Assembly (NCBI GenBank): GCA_964476375.1 | Contig: CAYYZW010000251.1 | Location: forward strand, 1 to 50,449 | DNA: 50,449 nt | Source of the DNA: SAT2750 sp964476375 | Lineage (GTDB): Bacteria; Planctomycetota; Planctomycetia; Pirellulales; Pirellulaceae | Direction of reading: 5' to 3' | Shown here: positions 33,355 through 42,676 of the stretch, piece by piece | Position numbering within the stretch: the first letter of the stretch is position 1 | Layout: every line of letters begins with the position of its first letter | Position numbers and translations under genes: made by a program | The notes under the pieces: model-generated | The model's database searches: none | Told to the model about the DNA's origin: nothing | The model's input: only the letters and a program-made list of their open reading frames with translations

Positions 33355-35355
33355 ATGGAAATGGACTTTCTGATCACCCAACGGCTCTCCCTGATCGGAA
33401 GGGCCCTGCTGGCCTGCGGGAGCCTGCTGCTGACCTCCAGTATGCTGCCAAGCGAGGAAGTGGTTCATGTCCTCGTCGCAGACCAGCAGCCGGCGGAACC
33501 TGACGATGAGCAGTCGCAGCGACCTACCCTGCCAGAGACCGTTGTGGAGGGAAATCCACATGCTTTCCCGGCCCATCCCCTGGATCCGGCCGCCATCCTC
33601 TCCGCCGGGCGAACGGCGACTTACGGCGGCCGCGTGGGAAGTTCTTACGAGGTGATCACGGCAGAGGAGATTTCCCGGTCACAAAAAACAACCGTCCTGG
33701 AGGTCTTGCGAGGCAGGGCGGGGATCAGTGTCGCCAGCCAGGGAGGGCGTGGGGGGGTAACCTCGGTCTTCATGCGGGGAGGAAATTCTGCCCACACCAA
33801 GGTGCTGCTTGACGGCATCCCTGTCAATGATCCTTCCAATGCCTCACGGCTCTTCGATTTCTCCAACATGACCGTCGATAACATTGAGCGGATCGAGATC
33901 CTGCGAGGACCACAGGGAGTTCTCTACGGGAGCGATTCGATCGGTGGCGTGATCAACATCGTGACCCGCCGCGGTGAGAGCACACCCCGGCTGGAGATCT
34001 CCGGTATGGGCGGCAGCTTCGGCAGCGGGCGCAGTTCCATCTCCCTCTCGGGTGGGGATGAAAAGCAGTATTACTCGATCAGTGGCTCCTACTTCTCAAG
34101 CGAGAACATCTCGCATGCCAGCAGTGCCCGGGGAAATAGTGAAAAAGACCCCTACCGCAACGGCACGGTCGCGGGACGTTTCGGCCGGCATCTTGGTGAG
34201 GACCTGCACCTGGACTATGTCTTTCGCTATACCGAGGCGGTCGCAGAGATTGACGATTTTGATTTCACGACGGGCCTGCCCGTGGATAATCTCGGGCGAG
34301 CCAACCTCACCAACCAGTTCTTTCACCGCATCCAGATGCAGAAGCTGCAGATGGACGGTTCGATCGAGCACGTGGTGGGATTCAGCATGACCGACTTTGA
34401 CCGGCGGGATACAGATCCGGGCCTGGTACCCGGTCAGTACCTGGGACAAACCCGGGTGTTTGACTACCAGTCCAACCTGCTGCTGACCGAGAAAAACCAG
34501 TTTACCGTCGGCGCCAGTTACCAGCACGAACAGGCCTCCTCCGACCAGGACCCCCTGGCCCGGCAGTTCAGCAGTGCGGTCTACCTGCAGGATCAGTTTA
34601 CCCTGGGGGACCGGCTGCACACGACAGCCGGTGTGCGCTGGGATGACTACAGCACGGCCGGCCGGGCAAGTACGTACCGGGTCACCTCGGTTCTGCAGGT
34701 CGACAACCGCGGGCTGGCTATCCACAGTTCCCTGGGGACAGGTTTCCGTGCCCCGGCGCTGGCCGAGAACCTGTTCGCCTTCGGCAATCCCAACCTGCGG
34801 CCCGAGTCCAGCCGTGGATGGGATGTGGGAATCGAGAAAAGGTTGCTGGAGGGACGGTTGATCATCGACACCACTTTCTTTCGCAACGATTTTCGCGACC
34901 TGATTGTCTTTAACCCCAACTCATCCCTGGGGCCTTTCGGTGCCCTGGAGAACGTGGGCGTGGCTCGCTCGGCCGGCGTCGAACTGAGTGCTCGCTGGCT
35001 GTGGTCCGATCAGACATCGATCCGCGCCAGCTACACGTTTGACGATGCCATTGACCTGGAGAGTGGAAGCCAGCTGGCTCGACGGCCACGCGACTCGTTC
35101 CTCGTCACGCTTGACCACCAGCTCAATCAGCAGACCTCGGCCGGCCTGACACTGCTGCACGTGGGAAATCGCAATGACCTGGCACAGCAGCTGGAGAGCT
35201 ACTACAAGCTCGATCTTTACCTCTCCTGGACGCTTGGTAAGGAATGGCGCCTGTTCGCCCGCATCGACAACATGCTGGATCAGCAGTACGAGGAGATATT
35301 CGGATACGGAACAGCAGGCATTGGTGGTTTTGCCGGGCTTTCCTGGACTCCATGA
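33355..35355 (+). CDS. TonB-dependent outer-membrane receptor
   Basis: 666 residues. A signal peptide (about 1-35) is followed by a TonB-box-like LPETVVEG (about 59-66) and a plug domain ending with ILRGPQGVLYGSDSIGGVINIVTRRG. The rest is an outer-membrane barrel. FRAP at about residue 464 and GNPNLRPESSRGWDVGIE form the FRAP/NPNL box seen in heme, siderophore and BtuB-type receptors, but there is no histidine between them, as heme receptors usually have. The end (GLSWTP) lacks the usual terminal Phe. The tonB-hemP and exbBD genes lie 3 to 5 kb away. Substrate is most likely iron-related or cobalamin. Confidence 0.9.
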   Translation: MEMDFLITQRLSLIGRALLACGSLLLTSSMLPSEEVVHVLVADQQPAEPDDEQSQRPTLPETVVEGNPHAFPAHPLDPAAILSAGRTATYGGRVGSSYEVITAEEISRSQKTTVLEVLRGRAGISVASQGGRGGVTSVFMRGGNSAHTKVLLDGIPVNDPSNASRLFDFSNMTVDNIERIEILRGPQGVLYGSDSIGGVINIVTRRGESTPRLEISGMGGSFGSGRSSISLSGGDEKQYYSISGSYFSSENISHASSARGNSEKDPYRNGTVAGRFGRHLGEDLHLDYVFRYTEAVAEIDDFDFTTGLPVDNLGRANLTNQFFHRIQMQKLQMDGSIEHVVGFSMTDFDRRDTDPGLVPGQYLGQTRVFDYQSNLLLTEKNQFTVGASYQHEQASSDQDPLARQFSSAVYLQDQFTLGDRLHTTAGVRWDDYSTAGRASTYRVTSVLQVDNRGLAIHSSLGTGFRAPALAENLFAFGNPNLRPESSRGWDVGIEKRLLEGRLIIDTTFFRNDFRDLIVFNPNSSLGPFGALENVGVARSAGVELSARWLWSDQTSIRASYTFDDAIDLESGSQLARRPRDSFLVTLDHQLNQQTSAGLTLLHVGNRNDLAQQLESYYKLDLYLSWTLGKEWRLFARIDNMLDQQYEEIFGYGTAGIGGFAGLSWTP

Positions 35356-35552
35356 ACCACTGCCCCTGGGTCATCCCGCTTCCGAAGTGTCCAGTTCGCA
35401 AGAGCCGGAACCCGCGGGCAGGAAGGACATAGATGTGGACGATCCGATGGAAATCTGCAAATATGGTTACAGCAACCGAGACACATCAGCAGGCGGATCA
35501 TTTCTGTTACAAGGCGGCAATCGGGGCAGCCGTTCTTTTGGAGCACACGAGT

Positions 35553-36725
35553 ATGCCAGAGCCTAGACGCACATCCCGGTCAACCGGTTTCACCCTCGTG
35601 GAGTTGCTTGTGGTGATTGCCATTATCGGTGTTCTGATGAGCCTTCTTCTCGTCGCGATTGGGTATGCACAGGGAATAGCACGGAGAAATACATGCCTGA
35701 ACAACATGCGCGAACTGACCAAGGGCGTGATCATGTTCGAGACCATCAAGAAGCGATACCCCGGATACGTGGAGAGGATGCCGGGACCTGACGGGGCCCT
35801 GAACACGGCGGATGATATTCCCTTTTCCTGGATCGCCAAGATCCTGCCCTACATTGACCAGGACCAGGTCCACGACCGCTGGCCGCCGCATGGGTCTGCA
35901 TTTACGGATCCTCCGGGCCCCGTTTACGACGCTGCTTTCCCCAATCGCTTCTTTCCTCCGGCCATCGACCTGCTTCGATGCCCCGATGACGCGACCCTGG
36001 AAACAGAGCCCAACAAGTGGACGAATCTGACAACCGGGGGCGACGCTCGGTCTCCCTGGACGTCCTATGTCGCCAATGCCGGTTTTCTCCCTCTGCCGAC
36101 AGATGCCCGGCCCCTTTCCTTTCCAAGTAACGGGACATTCAATTACGCCAATTACCTGGCCTGGTCAAATCGAAAGGCGAACGGAATCTTCCAGAACCTG
36201 GTCGCCAACCCCATGGCAAAAACCAAGCTGATCGATCTCAAGGATGGAGCAGGAAGCACGCTGGTCCTGAGCGAAAACCTGCAGGCCGGTTACTGGCACA
36301 GCGTGACACCGTACGTGATCGAGAGTCCCACCCCGGCCTGGAATGCCCAGCGTCGCACCCGTCTGGATACGACCTTTGTCTGGCTGTTCGCCGGGGATGT
36401 GACCCAAACGGACAACCTGCCTTCCGGATCAAGCATCGCCCCTGTCACGTCCGATATCCGGGTCAACGGAGGCGCTGAACTCCGGATTGGCAATCAGCGG
36501 GTCACTACCAGTGACTACCTTTATCCCTGTGTTGCCAGGTCCGCACGACCCTCCAGTCTCCATGGGGACGTGGTCGTGGTGTCCTTTGCCGACGGGCATA
36601 CACAGTTACTCAGCCAGGACGTGAACTACTACGTCTACCAGTCCCTGATGACACCGGACAACACCAAGTCCGACATGCCATTTCGAAACTTCCTCCTCAA
36701 GGGGGAGGATTACGCTATCGAATAA
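35553..36725 (+). CDS. DUF1559 protein with prepilin-type N terminus
   Basis: 390 residues. GFTLVELLVVIAIIGVLMSLLL at residues 12-33 is a type IV prepilin cleavage and methylation motif (G|FTLVE), giving a processed helix. The body has planctomycete DUF1559 marks: RNTCLNNMRELTKGVIMFE and, near the end, VVVSFADGHTQLLSQDVNYYVYQSL. Such proteins are abundant in planctomycetes and resemble pseudopilins of secretion systems; what they do is unknown. ATG 35553 follows GGAG; a longer frame from 35433 is unlikely. It ends in a hairpin shared with the convergent tadA gene. Confidence 0.9.
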   Translation: MPEPRRTSRSTGFTLVELLVVIAIIGVLMSLLLVAIGYAQGIARRNTCLNNMRELTKGVIMFETIKKRYPGYVERMPGPDGALNTADDIPFSWIAKILPYIDQDQVHDRWPPHGSAFTDPPGPVYDAAFPNRFFPPAIDLLRCPDDATLETEPNKWTNLTTGGDARSPWTSYVANAGFLPLPTDARPLSFPSNGTFNYANYLAWSNRKANGIFQNLVANPMAKTKLIDLKDGAGSTLVLSENLQAGYWHSVTPYVIESPTPAWNAQRRTRLDTTFVWLFAGDVTQTDNLPSGSSIAPVTSDIRVNGGAELRIGNQRVTTSDYLYPCVARSARPSSLHGDVVVVSFADGHTQLLSQDVNYYVYQSLMTPDNTKSDMPFRNFLLKGEDYAIE

Positions 36726-36750
36726 TCCCCTCTTGGTACTAGAGGGGATT
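36724..36750. terminator. bidirectional stop-codon hairpin between DUF1559 gene and tadA
   Basis: AATCCCCTCT (36724-36733) pairs perfectly with AGAGGGGATT (36741-36750) around seven bases. Both genes' stop codons overlap the stem. There is no long T run on either side, so it may terminate weakly or protect both mRNA ends. Confidence 0.65.
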
Positions 36751-37207
36751 ACTTCTTGCCCCGGGAACGCTGCTGCTGGAAGAAGTGGCTGAGAATCTCA
36801 CCACACTCCTGTGCCAGGATCCCCGAGGTCGACTCGACCTGGTGGTTCAAACGGTTATCCACCATCGTCTGGAAAAGCGATTCGACCGCCCCGGCCTTGG
36901 GATCGGAAGCACCATAGACCAGGCGTCCCAGGCGGGCCTGGAGGATCGCTCCGGCACACATCAGGCAGGGCTCCAGGGTGACATAGAGGGTGCAGTTTTC
37001 CAGCCGCCAGTCCCCAATGGCTTCCGCCGCCTGGGTGATTGCAATCATCTCGGCATGGGCGGTAGGGTCATTGAGCTGTTCACGCTGGTTATGGGCCAGG
37101 GCGATCGTCCTTTCCCCGTGGACAATCACCGCGCCAACCGGGACTTCATCGGACTCGGCGGCCTGCTGGGCCTGCTGCAGTGCCAGCTTCATGTAGTGCT
37201 CATCCAT
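36749..37207 (-). CDS. tadA: tRNA adenosine(34) deaminase
   Basis: 152 residues. PTAHAEM holds the zinc His and catalytic Glu and EPCLMCAGA the two zinc cysteines. The C-terminal ESTSGILAQECGEILSHFFQQ is typical of TadA. It deaminates adenosine 34 of tRNA-Arg to inosine. Normal length, ATG at 37207 (MDEHYMKLAL). It starts 12 bp after the upstream DUF1080 stop, so the two are probably on one transcript. Confidence 0.93.
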   Translation of the reverse strand: MDEHYMKLALQQAQQAAESDEVPVGAVIVHGERTIALAHNQREQLNDPTAHAEMIAITQAAEAIGDWRLENCTLYVTLEPCLMCAGAILQARLGRLVYGASDPKAGAVESLFQTMVDNRLNHQVESTSGILAQECGEILSHFFQQQRSRGKK

Positions 37208-37219
37208 CGAACGCTGTCC

Positions 37220-37921
37220 TTACTCGGCAGGAACAGTTTCCCGGCCAGGCCGGGACCGCAGTTGTCGAATTTGGATATTGCGAAGCGCGGCGCGGGTCTC
37301 CCAGGTAGAAATTCCCATGGGCTGGGAGAGGTCCACTTCGTTTCGAGTGGAAATCGTACGCCCCACGATGTTCTGATCGACGACCCGTTTACCATCAATC
37401 CAGGCCTGGATACGGCGACCGGTGACCCGAATCCGGACCTGGTACCAGCGGCCTGTCTCAAAGCTCATGTAACGGGTCGTGTCGTTTTCCGAAGCGTCCT
37501 TGCCGTCGATACTGGAAAGTCCCACCACGCTGCCCGCCCAGCCGCCAACAATGAAACTGCAAAAGGAATCTTCCACTGGAAAGGTCAGGGCACAAAAGAA
37601 ATCAATTCCATCGACTCGCTGGGCCTCCAGCTGAACCTCGTAGTCGATTGTGGGCAACGATCCGGTATAGGTAATGCCCGACATGGAGGAACCAAAGTCC
37701 ATATGGATCTCTTCGTCACGGATGAGCACCTCCCCCTCACCACCAAAATTTGTCTTCTTCCAACCGTCCAGCGTCTTGCCATCAAATAATGGTGTCCACT
37801 GTCGGGCCGCACGACGCTGGGCATGGGCGTTGGTCAGATGGAGTGAGGCCAGGAGAAAGATGACAACTACAAAAAGCAGCCGGGACATCCAGACTCGTTT
37901 TTTTTCCTGTTGAGTGCCCAT
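37220..37921 (-). CDS. secreted DUF1080 protein (3-keto-disaccharide hydrolase type)
   Basis: 233 residues. A signal peptide (about 12-35, LLFVVVIFLLASLHLTNAHA) precedes WTPLFDGKTLDGWKKTNFGG, the DUF1080 landmark, and a concanavalin-like jelly roll (RWYQVRIRVTGRRIQAWIDGKRV). DUF1080 proteins are common in planctomycetes and some act on 3-keto sugars. I cannot assign a substrate. The start at 37921 has GAGG six bases upstream; ATG 37888 is the other option. It lies 107 bp downstream of hemP on the same strand. Confidence 0.82.
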   Translation of the reverse strand: MGTQQEKKRVWMSRLLFVVVIFLLASLHLTNAHAQRRAARQWTPLFDGKTLDGWKKTNFGGEGEVLIRDEEIHMDFGSSMSGITYTGSLPTIDYEVQLEAQRVDGIDFFCALTFPVEDSFCSFIVGGWAGSVVGLSSIDGKDASENDTTRYMSFETGRWYQVRIRVTGRRIQAWIDGKRVVDQNIVGRTISTRNEVDLSQPMGISTWETRAALRNIQIRQLRSRPGRETVPAE

Positions 37922-38028
37922 AATGTCCTCGAAGTTGGGAATAGATCACCGAGAAAGAACCACGACATCCAAATGTCGTGAATGCCGGCAGACAATTCAA
38001 CCCGTGAGGGAGAGATTCCAGCTGTGGG

Positions 38029-38214
38029 TCACCTGGAGAGAACCAGCTTGTTCTGCCCGGTGATTCGCAGCTGGTAGATCTCTCCGTGGTGCTCAATCAA
38101 CACCACCTCCGCTCCCTGGAGTATTTCACTGGACAGCCAGGTACGGGGTTTCCGGAATGGCGATTGGCCGTCATCTGGCAGGGGTGATTCCGAACTCGAT
38201 CCTGGCTCTACCAC
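38029..38214 (-). CDS. hemP: HemP-like small protein
   Basis: 61 residues from a GTG start at 38214. The second half (VVLIEHHGEIYQLRITGQNKL) matches the HemP/HmuP pattern: IxHxGxxYxLRxTxxxKLxL. In proteobacteria HemP helps express heme receptor genes. It begins 36 bp after the tonB stop on the same strand. A short, easily missed gene whose context (TonB, ExbBD, a receptor nearby) agrees with iron or heme uptake. No in-frame ATG is available. Confidence 0.75.
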   Translation of the reverse strand: MVEPGSSSESPLPDDGQSPFRKPRTWLSSEILQGAEVVLIEHHGEIYQLRITGQNKLVLSR

Positions 38215-38250
38215 GTGTTCAATTCATCGAACAGAAACGTGTCGAGCTGA

Positions 38251-39222
38251 TTATCTCACTACCTGGAAAGAGACGGGGACGATCACTGTCATCGGGGCGG
38301 GACGACCATCCTTGCGGCCGGGAACAAATCGCCAGTCACGTACGGCGGTCATGGCCGACTGGTCAAGCCGCCGATGGCCGGATGACCTTTGAATTTCCAT
38401 TGCCAGAACCCGCCCGGTTGCAGAGATCTCCACAAGCAACATCACCCGGCCCTCGATCCCGGCGGCAATCAAGTCCTGGGGATAGAGAGGTTGTCGTCGA
38501 TTCCGAACACTGGGCGGTACTTCGACACCTGTCGAGCCCTTGCGGACAACCGTGCGGGTGGCATTTTCTGGAAGCGGGAGGGCACGTGTATTCTCTGGCT
38601 GGCTCTGCCGCTGTTGGCGAGGCAGGGGGGATGCCTCCTCTTCTGGCGGGACGTCCAGGCGTTCCTGTTCACGGCGTGCAGGTGTTTCGGCACTCTGCCG
38701 GGAAACCGGCTGCAGCTCCCTCTGGACCGGTGAAGCGGAACGCACCGGTTCGCTCTCCTGCCGCCGGTCCGGCACGGTGAATGGGGTCTGCTCTGTCCTC
38801 TGGATATTTTCCCGCGGAGGAACTTCTATCACCACCGCCGGCGGCAATGGAAAGTCGGAATGCCGCTCGATCAGTAGAGGATCAGGCATCTCCGGCTGCT
38901 GCTGTTCGACCGACCGCTGCATCTCTTCCGGAGGGATATCCTCCGCTTCCGCTTCAGGAGCATCTAGCGGGGGCATTTCCATCGACGGGGGAACCCTGTC
39001 GGGAGTTTCCACCGGCTCGATCTCAGGCAGTCCATCCTCCACCGGAGGGGGAACCACCGCGGCGACCAGTTGAACCGAAACCGTCGTCGTGCCATCTTCC
39101 AGCTGCCGCAGTTCGGCGGTCAAAATCTCTTCCCCTCCCAGGTATCCAATGGCCCAGTGAGCTATCGCACTGATAACCAGCAGCAGGAAGAAAAGAATAT
39201 TTTGTCGAAGAAATTGATTCAT
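38251..39222 (-). CDS. tonB: TonB energy-transducing protein
   Basis: 323 residues. One N-terminal helix (about 10-26, ILFFLLLVISAIAHWAI) precedes a long proline- and glutamate-rich spacer (about 55-235, EIEPVETPDRVPPSMEMPPLD). The C-terminal domain (about 240-323) has PLYPQDLIAAGIEGRVMLLV and GHRRLDQSAMTAVRDWRFVPG, the TonB YP and DW-type motifs. It passes proton-motive energy from ExbBD to outer-membrane receptors. The gene is transcribed away from exbB, 398 bp apart. Confidence 0.93.
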   Translation of the reverse strand: MNQFLRQNILFFLLLVISAIAHWAIGYLGGEEILTAELRQLEDGTTTVSVQLVAAVVPPPVEDGLPEIEPVETPDRVPPSMEMPPLDAPEAEAEDIPPEEMQRSVEQQQPEMPDPLLIERHSDFPLPPAVVIEVPPRENIQRTEQTPFTVPDRRQESEPVRSASPVQRELQPVSRQSAETPARREQERLDVPPEEEASPLPRQQRQSQPENTRALPLPENATRTVVRKGSTGVEVPPSVRNRRQPLYPQDLIAAGIEGRVMLLVEISATGRVLAMEIQRSSGHRRLDQSAMTAVRDWRFVPGRKDGRPAPMTVIVPVSFQVVR

Positions 39223-39620
39223 CCGTTGTTTTCAGGCAGGTCAACGAGGCCCGACAATGAGGTAGAAAAGGAATCAAGAGATGCCAGTTTACACTAGTGC
39301 TCCCTCGTGTTAATACGGTCGGTCACAACTCGGAAAAAATTAGTGAGTCGAGGTTTCGGCAGATTCAAGAAACAGGGGGCCCATATTTCTTGCCATGGAT
39401 CCCGAATCCCTTCAGCGCTGCCCAAACCTGCTACCTATTGACAGTATTATCGGAGCGTTAGACGATGCGCGGTCTCCATTATTGCCGAGGCGATAGAGCA
39501 GGCCCCCGTTTGATACTGTTTTGAGTTATTTTTTCTGCTGGTCTCAAGGGCACAGGTAAACAGACCTGGATCGACATCAACAACCTTCGCCCAGGATTGC
39601 TTCTTTTCTGGAAGAGAACC
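39223..39620. other. 398 bp divergent region between tonB and exbB
   Basis: It must carry promoters for both operons. TTGACA at 39438-39443 is a perfect -35, with a weak -10 (GACGAT, 39461). I could not find a Fur box. The exbB ribosome site GGAAGAG lies at 39610. No gene fits here: the minus-strand frame that crosses the region shows no family. Confidence 0.45.
39438..39466 (+). promoter_or_regulatory. candidate exbB promoter
   Basis: TTGACA (39438-39443) with a 17 bp spacer to GACGAT (39461-39466, three of six). The -35 is perfect and the -10 poor, as in promoters that need an activator. Leader would be about 150 bases. Confidence 0.3.
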
Positions 39621-40292
39621 ATGTGGGGATACACGCTCAACGATCTTTTCCTTCGCGGTGGATTTGTCATGTATCCGCTGCTGGTTTGCAGCATTATTGC
39701 AGTCTGTGTCGCGACCGAACGAATTATCGTCTTCCTCTTCCTTTCTGGTTCCTACCAGCAGCTGTCGAGCCAACTGGATGGGCGTCTGGGCAGCAGCACG
39801 CTGGAGGAGGTGCGTGACTGGCTCCAGAAACGCCGCACCCCGCTGGCCGCTGTGGCGGACTGCTACCTGGCAAACCTCGGGCGGCCAACGGACCTTCGGG
39901 ATGAGCTGGTAGGTCAGCGCGCATCCCAGCAGGTATCCCTGCTGGAACGGCGTATTTCCTGGCTTTCGGTGATCGGCCACCTGGCACCGATGATCGGTTT
40001 GCTGGGAACGGTCTGGGGGCTAGTGGATGCTTTCCACCAGATCGAGGCCCAGGGTGGTAATGTCCAGCCAGGTGACCTGGCGTCCGGGATCTGGCAGGCA
40101 CTCTTGACCACGGTTTTTGGATTGATCGTCGCCCTGCCGACGCTGGCGATCTATCACTTCCTGGACAACCGCGTGTCAGCCATCACACTCCAGATGGAAT
40201 GGCTGGTGGCCGAACTCAATGCCTGGCTCGACAGCAACCCACCACCAGCAACTCCCGGTCAAGTGGCCGGGGAGGTGGGAGATGAATCATGA
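39621..40292 (+). CDS. exbB: ExbB/TolQ-type proton channel
   Basis: 223 residues. Three helices: about 10-32 (GGFVMYPLLVCSIIAVCVATERI), about 118-140 (LSVIGHLAPMIGLLGTVWGLVDAF) and about 155-175 (WQALLTTVFGLIVALPTL). The second and third carry the MotA/TolQ/ExbB signature. With ExbD it powers TonB. A GGAAGAG site precedes ATG 39621. The gene overlaps exbD by four bases (ATGA). Confidence 0.92.
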   Translation: MWGYTLNDLFLRGGFVMYPLLVCSIIAVCVATERIIVFLFLSGSYQQLSSQLDGRLGSSTLEEVRDWLQKRRTPLAAVADCYLANLGRPTDLRDELVGQRASQQVSLLERRISWLSVIGHLAPMIGLLGTVWGLVDAFHQIEAQGGNVQPGDLASGIWQALLTTVFGLIVALPTLAIYHFLDNRVSAITLQMEWLVAELNAWLDSNPPPATPGQVAGEVGDES

Positions 40293-40687
40293 AAATCGTC
40301 CGGCAACGCAAACCCCAGATGAAGATGGAGATGAGCCCGCTGATCGACTGTATCTTCCAGTTATTGATTTTCTTCATGCTGAGCTCTACTTTCCTGACTC
40401 CCTCGATCCCGCTCAGCCTGCCCACGGCGGCCGCCGGTGGCCCTCCCCGGAGCCAGCAGGTAATCATCACGCTCGATGCGGAAGGCAAGGTTTTTCTCAA
40501 CAAGCAGCCCAGTTCCTTTGAACAACTGGAAGGGCAACTGCGCGATGCGCTCTCTCAATCCAGGGACCGGGTCATCACCATTCGAGCCGACCAGCAGATG
40601 ACATATCAACACTTTGTTCGCGCGCTGGAGATTGCCAAGCGAAGCGGGGCCAAGCACGTTCATATCGCCCACTCAATGACCGAGTAA
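40289..40687 (+). CDS. exbD: ExbD/TolR-type biopolymer transport protein
   Basis: 132 residues. MSPLIDCIFQLLIFFMLSSTF at about 15-35 is the single helix with the proton-accepting Asp (D20). The periplasmic part has VIITLDAEGKVFLNKQPSS and VITIRADQQMTYQHFVRALEIAK, typical of ExbD. Its ATG overlaps the exbB stop. It partners ExbB and, from context, TonB. Confidence 0.93.
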   Translation: MKIVRQRKPQMKMEMSPLIDCIFQLLIFFMLSSTFLTPSIPLSLPTAAAGGPPRSQQVIITLDAEGKVFLNKQPSSFEQLEGQLRDALSQSRDRVITIRADQQMTYQHFVRALEIAKRSGAKHVHIAHSMTE

Positions 40688-40718
40688 ATGCTCCTGGCAC
40701 GTGACGTCATCCTCGTGC

Positions 40719-41693
40719 CTAGTAATTCGGCGTGGGCGGGTGGTATTTACTGATATCGATCGAACGGAACCATTCGATCGTGCGAGTGAGTCCCGTTCTC
40801 AACTTCACCGCTGGGTTCCAGTCCAGCTTTTCGCGGGCCAGGGAAATATCCGGTTGCCGGCGCTGGGGATCATCTCCAGGAAGAGGACGATGGACGATCT
40901 CCGATGTCGATCCGGTCAACTCGATCACCAGCTCGGCCAGTTGCATAATCGTGAACTCACCCGGATTGCCCAGGTTAACCGGTCCGACCAGTTGATCATC
41001 GGCATGCATCATGCGAATCATCCCCTCGACCAGGTCATCCCGATAGCAAAAGGAACGCGTCTGCGAGCCATCGCCAAAGATCGTAATCGGTTCGCCGGCA
41101 AGTGCCTGGCGGATGAAGTTGGAAATGACACGGCCGTCGTAAGGATGCATCCGTGGCCCATAGGTGTTGAAGATTCGCACAATCCGTATATTCACCTGGT
41201 TCATGCGGTGGTAATCCATAAAGAGCGTCTCAGCAGCCCGTTTTCCCTCGTCGTAGCAGGCCCGCGGGCCGACAGGGTTCACACTGCCGTGATAATCCTC
41301 GGGCTGGGGATGAACCTGGGGGTCCCCGTAAACCTCGCTCGTCGACGCCTGCAGGACGCGAGCACCACAGCGCTTGGCGATACCAAGCACATGGATTGCA
41401 CCGAGAACGGATGTCTTGACCGTCTTGATGGGGTTGTGCTGGTAATGCCCTGGAGCCGCAGGACAGGCCAGGTTGTAGATCTGGCTGACGTCCAGCCAGA
41501 TTGGCTCGGTCATATCGTGCCGGATCAATTCGAAACGGTCGTTTTCCAGCAGGTGCTCGATATTCTCCCGCTGGCTGGTAAAGAAGTTGTCCAGGCAGGT
41601 CACCCGGTGACCATCTTCGATCAGCCGCTCGCAGAGGTGGGAGCCAAGGAAGCCCGCACCACCGGTTACAAGGATCTGTTGGCTTTCGGCCAT
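40719..41693 (-). CDS. UDP-glucuronate decarboxylase (UDP-xylose synthase)
   Basis: 324 residues. ILVTGGAGFLGSHL binds NAD, HDMTEPIW and NLACPAAPGHYQHNPI are UXS-type blocks, and YDEGKRAAE carries the catalytic Tyr and Lys. FGDGSQTRSFCYRDDLVEGM is the usual C-terminal substrate block. It turns UDP-glucuronate into UDP-xylose, for surface polysaccharide. Length is normal. It converges with exbD (31 bp apart) and stands alone on this strand. Confidence 0.92.
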   Translation of the reverse strand: MAESQQILVTGGAGFLGSHLCERLIEDGHRVTCLDNFFTSQRENIEHLLENDRFELIRHDMTEPIWLDVSQIYNLACPAAPGHYQHNPIKTVKTSVLGAIHVLGIAKRCGARVLQASTSEVYGDPQVHPQPEDYHGSVNPVGPRACYDEGKRAAETLFMDYHRMNQVNIRIVRIFNTYGPRMHPYDGRVISNFIRQALAGEPITIFGDGSQTRSFCYRDDLVEGMIRMMHADDQLVGPVNLGNPGEFTIMQLAELVIELTGSTSEIVHRPLPGDDPQRRQPDISLAREKLDWNPAVKLRTGLTRTIEWFRSIDISKYHPPTPNY

Positions 41694-41883
41694 AAATCGC
41701 TATTTCCAGAAGGAATGGGGTTTTGAAGTCTGCGGAAATGGAAATGGCTACCCGCTCAGATCTGGCTGGACACCAAGCCGATGTTTCCGCTATCTTCCCA
41801 CGCCGCCTCGATTATGAACAGGTACGTTTTAGGGGACAGGGTGGTTCTGACTGCCAGGCCCTCGGATGGGAAGGACAACGACA

Positions 41884-42648
41884 ATGATATGTCTCCGGAC
41901 TGGACTCTGTGCCCTCTGCTGCCTGACCCTGCTGGTCACGAATACACGGGGAGAGGATTTTCGTATCGAGACCGATGTCTTTTTTGATTCGGAAGACGAG
42001 CCCGCCATCTCCACGCTTACCCTCTTCCGGGGAACAACTGTCTACGACTTCATGGGCGACAAGAACGAGGAAATCACGATTCTTGACATCAACCGGGGCC
42101 GATTTGTCCTGCTCGACTGCCAGCGCAAGATAAGGACAACGGTCACAACCGATCAGCTTCTGCGATTCTCCGCAGCACTCAAGTCGGAAGCACATGGCAC
42201 CACACAGGCCCTGGTGACCCCGGAATTGACCGAATCGTTTGACAAGCAGACCGGAGTCCTGGAAATGGTCAGCAAACGCCTTCATTACAAGGTGGATACG
42301 ATCCGTCCCCCGTCGACGGACGTTGTTCCACGGTACCGAAAATTCGCGGACTGGTACGCCCGCCTTAACGCAACCCGGGTGGGAAACCTGCCCCCCTTTG
42401 CCCGCATGCAACTCAATGCATCCATGGCCAATCACGAGATTTTACCCCGTTCCGTGGAACGAACGATAAGCCCGCTTTCGCCACTTGGATCCAGCCATGT
42501 TGTCCGAACAAGCCATCTCATCAGCTGGCAACTGACCAATACGGATCGCAAGCGGATTAGCCGCGCCGGGGATTACATGGCGTCCTACCGCGAGGTCAAT
42601 CCAGCGAGTTACTGGAAACAGCCCATTTCGCTCGACGAGACAAAGTGA
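41884..42648 (+). CDS. secreted protein of unknown function
   Basis: 254 residues; no family recognised. The start at 41884 has AAGGA eight bases upstream and opens a signal peptide (MICLRTGLCALCCLTLLVTNTRG). The mature protein begins EDFRIETDVFFDSEDEPAISTLTLFRGTTVYDF, then has LLDCQRKIRTTVTTDQLL, and ends with VNPASYWKQPISLDETK. It appears all-beta at first, helical later. The divergent UXS gene and the convergent DUF6807 gene give no functional clue. ATG 41866 is a less likely start. Confidence 0.68.
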   Translation: MICLRTGLCALCCLTLLVTNTRGEDFRIETDVFFDSEDEPAISTLTLFRGTTVYDFMGDKNEEITILDINRGRFVLLDCQRKIRTTVTTDQLLRFSAALKSEAHGTTQALVTPELTESFDKQTGVLEMVSKRLHYKVDTIRPPSTDVVPRYRKFADWYARLNATRVGNLPPFARMQLNASMANHEILPRSVERTISPLSPLGSSHVVRTSHLISWQLTNTDRKRISRAGDYMASYREVNPASYWKQPISLDETK

Positions 42649-42676
42649 TCTTCAAGGCCGGACCAACAGGCGGAAG

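Noticed and set aside
39447..39980. 177-residue minus-strand frame overlapping exbB
   Set aside because: It lies opposite exbB, which has full helices and a good ribosome site. The frame has no hydrophobic or domain pattern.
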